Assembly: GCA_951640165.1 (NCBI GenBank)
Contig: OX621240.1
Coordinates: forward strand, 2,678,713-2,742,712
DNA: 64,000 nt
Direction: 5' to 3'
Origin: Pseudoips prasinana
Taxonomy: Eukaryota; Arthropoda; Insecta; Lepidoptera; Nolidae
The first letter of the stretch is position 1; each line of letters begins with the position of its first letter. Of this stretch, positions 54,615-64,000 are shown one piece after another. The notes under the pieces are model-generated. The model worked only from the letters and a program-made list of their open reading frames with translations. It was not told the origin of the DNA and searched no databases. A program made the position numbers and the translations under genes.

Positions 54615-54905
54615 TCTTTAAAGACTGCACCAAGCGGAATATGGCCGCTTTTAAAATTGACCACTGTAGCTGGGAAAAGCTCGCTGAAAATAGAGTTGAA
54701 TGGCCCAAACGTGTAGTGGAGGGTCGCAAGATCTGTGATGAAGCCTGGTTCGGAGTACTTGCTGATAAAAGACAGAAGCGACATGAAAGCGGCTCGGCAC
54801 CAACCACCGCAAACTTCTCTTGTCAGGCCTGCGGCAGGCTATGTCGCTCTCGCATCGGTTTGTTTAGCCACCAAAAGAAATGTCTCTCAGACAATGCGCC
54901 GTAAA
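54615..54905 (+). pseudogene. LINE ORF2 C-terminus with C2HC finger
   Basis: The frame ending at 54904 reads KDCTKRNMAAFKIDHCSWEK, ENRVEWPKRVVEGRKIC and ADKRQKRHESGS. It then has a finger C82-x2-C85-x12-H98-x3-C102 (CQACGRLCRSRIGLFSHQKK) a few residues before the stop. A domain like this closes the protein of a widespread arthropod LINE family. The first 20 or so residues upstream are probably not part of it. Confidence 0.65.
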
Positions 54906-54939
54906 TCGTCTGTTACAGACGCAAAGGCCACACACATAT

Positions 54940-55020
54940 CTCTACAATTAATGCTCTTGCGCTACCTGCATTCAGCGGCTTCCAGCGATCTTAACAAGAT
55001 CACCGGTTCCAATACGGTGC
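54940..55020 (-). mobile_element. LINE 3' fragment, inverted
   Basis: GCGCTACCTGCATTCAGCGG and CTTCCAGCGATCTTAACAAG are the inverse of the family at 48.5 kb. Confidence 0.5.
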
Positions 55021-55328
55021 TTCAAAGGGTATATTAATCTGTCTGTCACTTTTGTATTCATTTGACAACAGTCGTTAAATCAAGTCACAAGCCTCTGGGT
55101 GGCTTGAAGCACCCTCACACTGGGCTTACTACTGCCTATAAGGCTGATTTCAGAGTAGCGCTGGCGAGCAGCGCCGTCCAAACGTAGTATAGTCACGCAG
55201 TTCAAACGCGCCGCGTGTGACACGCGTGCCGTCGGCCAGCGCTGCCCGAGCAGGCAGCTAGCGTTTCAGAGTGACGCGTCTCGCACGCGCCGCTAGGGAT
55301 CAATAAAGGAAGCTCAAGATAAGGTTTT

Positions 55329-55469
55329 GTACAGACGCCAGCACATCAAGCTATCCCAATCTGTCAAATTTACCCAATTGAAAATCAACCTTATGCTTAT
55401 GTGATAAAGTTGAAAATATATAAAAGAAATTAGACTGATTGAGGTAGCTGGATGTGCTGGCGTCTGTAC
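55329..55469. mobile_element. 133-bp MITE related to the SWIM-transposase element
   Basis: GTAC flanks both sides (55329-55332, 55466-55469). The ends AGACGCCAGCACATC are shared with the element at 13710-15316. Its right half (TTATGCTTATGTGATAAAG) is the inverse of that element's left subterminal sequence. Confidence 0.85.
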
Positions 55470-55884
55470 ATTATATACTTCTGATCCTTTTCGTTGTTAT
55501 TGTAACATCCAAATATTTAAGTTTGAAGTCGTTTCTCGCGTGGGCTTAAGTTTAAAGATAATGCTATTGATATTTGGAGGCGAAAATTCTATCCCACAAA
55601 AGATATAACATAAATGACTTTTACTGGCAAACGGAAAAAAAAACAGGAAATAATATTTTTCGCAGTATTCGCATTACGAGGAATTCCACATTTTCCCCGA
55701 AAATTTAATATATTCTGAGATGATTAACAAGTTTCGAAGAAGATGTCAAATAAAATTATTTATTTTTGCACTAAAATAGAAGAATTACATATAGGTACCA
55801 ACCATTCAATTTCATTATGCAGATCTTAACATGTGATGTTAAGCTACGGCAAACTCCTCCAAATGGCTACGTTATAGAAACCTT

Positions 55885-56090
55885 AAATAAATAAATAAAA
55901 ACTGTTTTTATTCACGTAGACCTTAAAAAAGCGCTTGTTAATAGTCAGAATATGTTTGTAGTAACACAATTATTTCTAGTTACCTAGATATTTAAGTACA
56001 CGGATTGTATGAAAACATTTATAAAATTTATTTTATAATGGCAATGATATTTAGCTAGCTTGTATTAAGTTATTGTCAAAGAGATTATGT
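55885..56090 (+). repeat. Interspersed repeat T
   Basis: ATTCACGTAGACCTTAAAAA, TTAATAGTCAGAATATGTTT, GTACACGGATTGTATGAAAA and ATATTTAGCTAGCTTG. Confidence 0.65.
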
Positions 56091-57579
56091 TTAAGTTTAA
56101 TTATCGAAATTTATGAAAAATAGTTAGTAGCCAATTCTCAGACCTACTGAATACTACTACTGTTTCGGAGGAGGTAAACTAACATTGCGACACTAGAATT
56201 TTATTTATTAGATTTAGGTATACAAAAGAAGATCATCGAAACAATAACATTATTCATTTTGAGACAGTCAATAATTTTAAATTAGGTATATGATAGCAAT
56301 CATATTAGATAGTTCACGTAACTCAGCAGAAGCTCCTTTGGGAGAAACCTTTGTGAAGCCCTAGCAGTGGACGCCAATTCAAGCCAAACGCCACTGTGTT
56401 AGTCTATACTTTCATGTCATACTTTATTTTTTAATTATTATTTATACTCAAAGAGTATCTGCTCTCTACGAGTCGATGCGAGCCCTAAAACACCCCGAGC
56501 TGCTGTCCTCATAAGCACGGAGCCTTTTAGGACAATCACAATCTGCTCAAAGTAGCCTGACATTTTTCCACTGCTACGTGTTTTGTTCATTGTTTAATAA
56601 ACGTAATTACTGTTGTAACAACACAAGACCGGCTAAAATTTATCTTTATGAATCCTTCATTTGTAATTCGATTTGAAAACCTTGTAAAAGACCGTTCCGA
56701 AAGTATTTCCTATCGTATAAATAGGAAATAAAAAAACGCCCTCTGATGTAAAAAAAATCAAGTCTGATTGAATAAAAACCGTTTTTAATTTTATTACCAC
56801 GTCATTCTTCTTGTAATCCCTAGGTAACAAGATCCCTAAATGTAAAGTAAGGTGAAACATTCAGTTCTCTCACTACATATGTATATAAACCGTTATTTAA
56901 AAAAAAACACGTGTGGCACTCGGAGACTGGCGCGGTAAAGCTATTGCATAGCATTTTTTATCAACTTATGCAATTATAATTATTTATTTATTTTATAATA
57001 CTGCATTTGTAATAATAATAAAATGAATGTATAAGTACTAACTCATTTTCTTTCACTATTTTTTCGTGACTTTCTTCATTAATAAATGCACTTTGTTTAT
57101 TCATATTTAAAACACTTTGTACACAAGTTATACGAGTACAGATATTCACTGTTGTACGTAGATGATAAATACCTATACACCTATAAACTTTCTCACAAAC
57201 AGCTGATTACGGTAGTTTTCCAATACAACCAATGCCACCTAAAGGCGGGTTGCTGAACTAAAGAGACAAGCGTGATATTTCAAAAAGTCATTAAAAGTTC
57301 TGGTATTTATCGATAGATGGCGGTCGGAGTGGGGGGTGTTAGGTTTTTTTCGTTACGGAAATTCTGGATTCGGTCCCCACACTCAAGGTCCGCGATAGAA
57401 GCTATGCAATAGCTTAAAAATACTATACAAGAAACATCACTATTATGTTGAAACTGTATTCCAGAAGTTCGCTTATTTATGAAAGTATGAAGAATTTTGC
57501 TCACGACACTACATATATTACAGACAATATTATTTTTTGGGCACAATATCAACTTCAGCCTACATTCGACGATTTTCAC

Positions 57580-57585
<6 letters not shown>
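56091..57585. other. No recognisable feature
   Basis: AT-rich sequence with short frames on both strands. Confidence 0.5.

Positions 57586-57626
<41 letters not shown>
57586..57626. repeat. (TA)n microsatellite
   Basis: About 20 uninterrupted TA units. Confidence 0.95.
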
Positions 57627-57629
<3 letters not shown>

Positions 57630-58245
57630 TTCACCATTCTCGAAAGAAACACATAGTTTCTTAGTACCCACCGCTATCTCAGACATTTAGTATGAAATAT
57701 TGTCCATATTATATTCAGCTCAGCGTAGAAAATTATATTACTGCGAGTCTCGGAAAGTCTGGTCTTATATCATACCTTTGTTGATGTACTTGAAACAATA
57801 AGATGATAAAACAAGTTGTATTTGAGATAAATAATGTTTCAAAAGGGAATATACTTATGATTACTGAAGTGTACTTTAAGTATTGTAGTGAGATTTGCCG
57901 ACGTAATCTCTGGACTAAAGTTAAGTCTTCAGAAGAAGAGCTTTATTTTGCTGTCTTGGCTGGTTTGCTTTTGTTCATAGTTTTTGTCTAGTTTTCTCAA
58001 GACAAAAAGGAAATATCTACGAAATAAAAGAAATACCATCGCGTTTTTGCGAAAATAAGTTCTGACGAGAGAAATCTCGAGACGGTGGCAGTTATTCTAA
58101 GTAATATTTTTAAGTTTCTGAAGTATTTTTGTAAGAATACTTGCTTGCAGAGGTTAGTAACTTCGTCTGCACGATATAAAACTCATTTCATTTAATTTGA
58201 TATTTTACCGTGAGAAATAAAATCTTACTCGAAATTACCTAAAAT
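57627..58245. other. No recognisable feature
   Basis: No repeat or frame that I can support. Confidence 0.5.
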
Positions 58246-58487
58246 ACACCGTAGCCTAGTTGGTAGTGCTCCTGCCTACGTAGCTGGTGGTCCTGGGTTC
58301 GAATCCCGGTAAGTGCAAATATTTGTGTGATGAGCACGAATATTTGTTTCTGAGTCATGGATGTTTTCTATAAGTATTTATCTATCTATATAAGTATGTA
58401 TATCGTCGCCTGGTACCCATAGTACAAGCTTTGCTTAGTTTGGGGCTAGGATGATCTGTGTGACATTGTCCCTAGATATTATTATTT
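58246..58487 (+). mobile_element. tRNA-derived SINE family A
   Basis: ACACCGTAGCCTAGTTGG, GGTTCGAATCCCGGTAAG, tail GTGTGACATTGTCCCTAG. Confidence 0.85.
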
Positions 58488-58574
58488 GCGATCGATTAAA
58501 AATCTCGTTTCGTTGAATAAATTACAACAATAAATAAATAGGCCTAGAATAAGCCTTATGAAAAGTATTTAAAT

Positions 58575-58810
58575 AATTAATAAAATAAATAAATAAAAAA
58601 GGTTTATATTCACGTAGACTTTAAAAAAGCGCTTGTAAATAGTCAGAACATGTTTGTAGAAATATAGTTGTATACATTAGATATTATTTCTAGTAACATA
58701 AATATTTAGGTACATCTTGTATGAAAACGTTTATAAAATTTATTTTATTACAGAAATGATATTTAGCTAGCTCGTATCAAGTTATTGTCAAGAGATTATG
58801 TTTAATTATC
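58575..58810 (+). repeat. Interspersed repeat T
   Basis: TTCACGTAGACTTTAAAAAA, GTAGAAATATAGTTG and GATATTTAGCTAGCTCGTAT. Confidence 0.65.
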
Positions 58811-58861
58811 TAGTTTAAGTCTAATATTTTTACTACATATTGTCAATGGTTCTGTCTATAT

Positions 58862-59060
58862 TAAAGGTATTATTATTATGACGGACCTTGTGTTAATAAC
58901 GACGGTCGCGCTTTAATGCTACCACCGGATCCAATGCGCCCCAACTGAGAAGACCCAGCGAAACAAACTCAGTGGGTTCATCTACTACCGGTTTCAACAC
59001 GACCCAGTTGAGACGGTCCGGCGAAACATACTCAAGCGGGCATGAACACGGGATTGTTCA
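58862..59060 (+). repeat. GC-rich repeat with two imperfect units
   Basis: CCAACTGAGAAGACCCAGCG and CCAGTTGAGACGGTCCGGCG start two related units of about 70 bp (GAAACAAACTC against GAAACATACTC). Unidentified. Confidence 0.4.
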
Positions 59061-60323
59061 ATTAGAGTAATTATTTAGTAGGCAAACACAATATAATAAT
59101 ATGCTCGATCGCTTGTCTGAATGCTTATTATTTTAGATTATATTTAGGTATACAAAAGAAAAACTTCGAAACAATAACATTATTCATATTACTTTATATT
59201 CTCTATGAAATCGCCATTACTTAATTTTTACTTAGTTCTTAATGTAATTTTGATGACAACGCATTCTACGTATTTCAGTATATAATAAAAAAGACATAAA
59301 TACATGAATCTTAATTTTAAAAAAGCTATTCAGTTAGATATACTTTTCCTTTCCTTTTTTTATTACTAATTCGGCAACAATTAAGCCGTAGCCTAAGACG
59401 CTTTTGGCACAAAATGTCACTCAAGCGTCGCCGCCCTTCACACACTAATTGGTGAACTTTTAACTTACTTACATGATGTGTCTCTAGCAGCAATATTTAT
59501 TGAAGCTTAAACAACTGAATGTTTTTTATGAGTTGTTCAAGCTGCTAGAAAGATCTCAAAATTCAAACCACTTAAGTGGTTACCTATATTAAGGTTCACT
59601 ACGCCATTAGCTGCTGAACTTCCCGGTCCCTGTCACGGATCAATAAAACCAGAAACAGTATAATCCTAAAACCTAGAATGTATTCTGTCAGGTGGAAATA
59701 CATTCTGAGTCTTCTGTATCGTATTGGCAGTGGTTTACTTTGGTGACAGGGTAGTTCATGCCACCTAGTAGGCCACTGACATGTCTTAACTACTGTTGTC
59801 TAAAGACAACAACTGGGGTTGATAGCTTAACGTATCCTCTGAAGGACGTAGTGGTTCAGGGTTGGAACCACTGACGGTCACCATTTCATAGGCTGTCCTC
59901 ATGCATACGTGCTTTACCTCACCGTTCATTTACGGACAGGTGAGCGCTACTGGCTGGGAGTGCCTCAGGTTTTACTATTGTGATACTCATAGAGCGATAG
60001 AACGCTGTGCTGTATCTCACACATGTGTGTGTTACAACAAAGGTGTGTACCAATGTTTGACCAAGTACTTCGCAAGGTTGTAAGAGTAAAAACACATACT
60101 ACTGTTAAAGTGTGTCAGTGAGAGTATCTACTATGACCATGTTACTGCGATCGCTAACCCATCTGTCAAACGTGGCATTTATGGCATATACCCTCATTAT
60201 GATTGGGATGCGATTGTCAAGCAGTGTACTTCTTACTGCTATTATGATTATTATCATAGGTGATTAACGGAATACGTTGCCCATTTTGTGGGTTTACATT
60301 CGCCATATTAATTTTAATATATA
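59061..60323. other. No gene; SINE-like G remnants near 59770-59880
   Basis: GACAACAACTGGGGTTGATA and CCTCTGAAGGACGTAGTGG recall repeat G at 41695. Frames are short. Confidence 0.35.
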
Positions 60324-60500
60324 TCACACTAAAATTTTAAAGGCAAAAGTTTGTGAGTGTGTATGTTTGTTACTTCTTCACGTCTAAACGGCTGGACCGA
60401 TTTTAATAAAATTTGGTATGGAGTTACTTGTTACCCTGGATTACCACATAGGCTCTAATTTATAGAGTTTAACGCGAGTAAAACCAAGGGGCACAACTAG
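60324..60500 (+). mobile_element. Short Helitron (177 bp)
   Basis: TCACACTAAAATTTTAAAGG at the start, GGGGCACAACTAG at the end. Here the next base is A instead of T. Confidence 0.6.
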
Positions 60501-60512
60501 AAGATAATAAAG

Positions 60513-60660
60513 TAGAAGTACCCTTAACCGGCGGACATGTATGAAGAATATAGTGACATTTATCGAGGCAAAAGAGGTGTGCAAAGATCGTTACAAATGG
60601 AAGTCCGTTGTCTCTGCCTACTCTAGGAAACAGGAATGAGTATATGTATGTATATAAAGA
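60513..60660 (+). mobile_element. LINE 3' end, short copy
   Basis: GTACCCTTAACCGGCGGACA, GTCCGTTGTCTCTGCCTACT and TATGTATGTATA match 26455-26610. Confidence 0.7.
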
Positions 60661-61574
60661 TAAAAAACTTACCTAAGATTCATGTATTGAAGTACATCTG
60701 AAGAGCTATTTATTACTTTTTCTGTGTTCTGAAATACGTAGTACTTATGCGTTGTCATCAAAATTACATTAGGAATTAAGTAAGAATTAAGTAATGGCGA
60801 TTTCATAGAAAATGTGATGTAATCGTGACTTTAACTTGCCATATTAATGTTGATTACTTTGCACCTACTGTTTGACTTATAGAGCTTAGAGGGTAACGTT
60901 ACGGAGAACACATACAAAGCAAGTACATTTAAGAGGATACAAATTGAGTCACTTATTCTATATTTTAAAATCTTTTTATGAGTTTCCTTATTCTCAATAT
61001 TTTTTACATAATCATACGTTTAGTTTATGAAAATTACAATAAAAATAAACAGTTACAGTTATAGAAAATACAGGTACGTTTGTTTATAAATTAATCCAGT
61101 CGGGAGCTTGATTTTTCCATCTTCTTTTGACTGAGCATCCCTTTTATATCGATATCCTAATCATTTGATTGATTGATTTCTGAGCATTTCTTTCTGACTT
61201 CTTTGTGTCTCTTTTGTTAGATTCATACACCTAGGTGGCTAGAGAAAGCTGCAGGTTAACTAAGGTAGGCTCCTCGCCGATGAGGATTGTATTGGCTCCC
61301 TATCTTGTGATCTGTGATCCCGTGCCAGTTATCCAATTTTTCAATGACCATACCCTCTTAGTCGAATTCAGAATTTTTACTTCAGTCACACCCTGAGCTG
61401 TGGACCACATAAAAGTATTTGTTACTTAAAAGAGTAAAGAGCTTTATGCATCGCCAAGTGCTCGGTTTCATAAATTTCATAATATAGTAAAAATATGTAG
61501 TAGTAAAATAACTTGTTACTTATTTAAGGATTTAACAACATTTTTATGTGATATAAGACAGACTACTAGACAAC
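60661..61574. other. No recognisable feature
   Basis: AT-rich, unassigned. Confidence 0.5.
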
Positions 61575-61712
61575 AGACTTTTTAAATTTATTGCGGGATC
61601 TAAGACAGTTAAAGCAATGCCCGGGACATGCCTGAGTCTCACCGCTCAGTGTCATTTCATTGTGTGCTACTGTTGATCCTGGCTTACAGGAGTTGCAGTG
61701 GTGTCATAAGTC
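61575..61712 (+). repeat. Inverted copy of the 47.8-kb retrotransposed insert
   Basis: GCGGGATCTAAGACAGTTAA and TGTTGATCCTGGCTTACAGG are the inverse of 47795-47905. Confidence 0.65.
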
Positions 61713-61907
61713 ATTTATTTTCATAACAAATACATTTGTGTTGAAAATTTTAAAGCTAAATTTACAAATTAAAATACTAAACCATTAATTACATTATTAT
61801 CAATTTTATATTATTATGTACGTGTGTCATACCAATTCATTATATACTTAGGAAGTCATTTGTCATGTATAAATTCTTATACACTATAAAAGCCTTTCTT
61901 CAATAAA

Positions 61908-62150
61908 TATCTGGGGACAATGTCACACAGATCATCCTAGCCCCAAACTAAGCAAAGCTTGTACTATGGGTACCAGGCGACGATATACATACTTATATAG
62001 ATGGATAAATACTTATATACATAGAAAACATCCATGACTTAGAAACAAATATTCGTGTTCATCACACAAATATTTGCACTTACCGGGATTCGAACCCAGG
62101 ACCACCAGCTTCGTAGGCAGGAGCACTACCAACTAGGCTACGGTGACCGT
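61908..62150 (-). mobile_element. tRNA-derived SINE family A
   Basis: Inverse orientation: GGGGACAATGTCACACAG at the left, CCAACTAGGCTACGGTGACC at the right. Confidence 0.85.
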
Positions 62151-62234
62151 GACATTGTGAGCTTGACAAGTACACATGTATGTTAATAGCAAAATTCTGA
62201 ATAAATTGGATTGCTGTGTGGTAACGGTGATGAT

Positions 62235-62460
62235 TATGAGAATATCATTACCCCATCTTATCCCGTAGCGTAGGCGTAGAAGTCGATCCGCGGGAATATC
62301 CACCAGAGGACGTGCAACATTCTCCTTCTGAGTACTACGACCGTCTTACTGGGATTGTCAACCCGTCTGCCAAGCATGGCGTTTATGGCATACCCCTTAA
62401 GATGAATCTTGGGGGAGGCTTGTACAGCAGTGGACTTCTTTCAGCTGTAATGACAATGAA
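62235..62460 (+). mobile_element. LINE 3' fragment (second family)
   Basis: GGGAATATCCACCAGAGGAC, CCAAGCATGGCGTTTATGGC, CTTGGGGGAGGCTTGTACAG. Confidence 0.55.
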
Positions 62461-63869
62461 ATTGGAAGTAATATGTCATTAAATACAAATTACTACACAA
62501 TTATTAAACATGTTAAATAATACAACAATTTTCTTAAATAATGAAAACAAATAATTTCATTTAAATATTCATTTATATTAAATAATATTTTTCATTAAAG
62601 GAATTTATACAATGATCGTTTAAATTGTTTCATGTCACTTAGTTCTCTAATCGTCTTAGGCAATTTACTCATATAAATATTCTATCGCATTTCCTTCCAC
62701 GGAACAATGATTGCTGATTTCCGGCACTTCCCTTTTTCGCATCATAAAACTTCAAGTGAAAGCTAACAAAATTCCTTCTATTTCCTTGTGAATATGAATC
62801 CCCCATTGTTTTTATGACAAACATAAAAGTTGAGAACAATGATAATTTTATTCGTCATTAATATTTGACGGACGTAAAAATTCCTCGTGAATAGTCTGTC
62901 AGTAAGATGACCATGCTGGACGAAGAAAAGTTGGGATACATTTTCTACTCCATCATAAATTCTGCTCTATAATTAAGTTACAAAGAACTTACTTACACAG
63001 TGGCTGCCTTAGTTTCAGAGTTTTTTAAGCCTTAGTAGTCCTTCAACAAGGCTTAACGACTGTTATCTAATGACTACAAATGAGACCGATAGTGACCTCT
63101 GAAACATGAAACCTCTTCAAAAATTAATGCACTTTGGTTGTGACTCACATAGCAACAAGCCAGATGCTTAACCTCACCATCTCTTACAGACCAGTCAGAG
63201 CATGTGTCTATCAACGCCACTATATAACATAGAAGAAGCTTAATATGAGGATACCCTCCCACTTTCGTCACATTGCTTAGGACACTAATTACTATAATAT
63301 TTTATAAGAGCCAGCAGATAAACAGAAGCAAAGATTATTCTAGCCTTAATATTCCGATCAATATAGAAATAAATATATGGCATGGTATTCTCATCTCTCA
63401 TCTTCGAATCGGTTTTGGAAGGATTTTTAATATAATTATGAATTGATGCCGTAATTATTAGGGATTAAATCCTCAGTGTTTACGATAGCAACAAATCTAC
63501 GTATTAGCCTGCCTTGTTTCGGTTGGTTTATTAATGGGGAATTTGGCGAACGTACACCGCAGGATCTCAATACAAGGGAAACATAGGGTTTATGGATATT
63601 AACTTGATGTGATTAATGTCTGTAATAATGTCAAAGCATTTGATAATGCGCCTATTTTAATACGGTTTAATAAAAAGGTGTTAATTTTAATGCTGCGTTT
63701 TAATGTTAAACAAAACATGCTTAATACGTAGTTTTCTGCATATCCTATATTTAACGTTAACATCATAGTATATTTTTATCCTTTTGTTGACTAGCGGGTA
63801 AGTGTATAATCCCAGGGCAGCTAATTGAGAGTTGATAAATAAAATCATTACTAGCGGGCAAAATATAAA
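62461..63869. other. No recognisable feature
   Basis: AT-rich with no matched repeat. A worn SINE-like stretch may lie near 63000-63250. Confidence 0.4.
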
Positions 63870-64000
63870 CTCATCATCATCATCATATCAGCCGAAAGAT
63901 GCCCACTGCTGGCCAAAGGCCTCCCTCAAAATCTCCACAATTGCCGGTCTTGCGCTATCCGCATCCAGCAACTTCCAGCGACCTTCACAAGATCATCGGT
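63870..64000 (-). mobile_element. LINE 3' fragment, inverted, runs off the right edge
   Basis: CATCATCATCATATCAGCCG, GCCCACTGCTGGCCAAAGGC, TCCGCATCCAGCAACTTCCA. Same family as 48.5 kb. Confidence 0.7.

Noticed and set aside
54735..55037. 100-codon ORF overlapping the LINE finger
   Set aside because: It is out of frame with the recognisable LINE C-terminus and has no features.
57580..57630. Regulatory TATA-like region
   Set aside because: It is a plain (TA)n microsatellite with no gene beside it.

Overview
The window looks like transposon-rich intergenic or intronic DNA from an insect, most likely a moth or butterfly (Lepidoptera). The evidence is an AT-rich background, several tRNA-derived SINE families, many short Helitrons ending in CTAG, jockey/CR1/RTE-like LINE scraps, and the interspersed repeat that carries a poly-C tract and the GGGTTCCGTA ends. 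I recognise no conserved host protein-coding gene, no rRNA, no genuine tRNA gene and no CRISPR array. Species and chromosome cannot be told from the sequence alone.

Left part (1-16.4 kb). Positions 1-3.3 kb hold the 5' half of a decayed non-LTR retrotransposon on the minus strand: ORF1 with one amber codon, and an ORF2 endonuclease broken by frameshifts. Positions 3.98-12.51 kb are a stack of insertions. A tRNA-derived SINE was split by a DNA transposon with 23-bp terminal inverted repeats and a TAA target duplication. Inside it lies a second inverted-repeat element with a dead transposase gene. Inside the last codons of that gene sits a complete, apparently very young BEL/Pao LTR retrotransposon (4274-10658). 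It has identical 224-bp LTRs, an ATGAT target duplication, a tRNA-Trp primer site, a polypurine tract and one uninterrupted 1728-codon Gag-Pol frame. At 13.3-15.5 kb a poly-C family repeat is split by a 1607-bp DNA element that duplicated GTAC. It carries the C-terminal part of a transposase-like protein with a SWIM zinc finger. A 133-bp deletion derivative of the same family lies at 55.3 kb.

Middle (16.4-46 kb). This is mostly SINEs, LINE 3' ends, short Helitrons (some nested), a 2.1-kb Helitron full of degenerate tandem units (35833-37965), a minisatellite, a foldback element (39131-39848) and several near-perfect hairpins with 2-9 nt loops (28.2, 32.2, 42.1, 44.7 kb).

Right part (46-64 kb). 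A diverged inverted duplication (about 46.6-48.2 kb against 52.1-53.1 kb, with a third partial copy at 49.9 kb) is followed by LINE fragments, a TA microsatellite, more SINEs and long stretches where I see nothing. Only the BEL/Pao polyprotein looks like a currently functional gene. Everything else that codes is a fragment of a mobile element.
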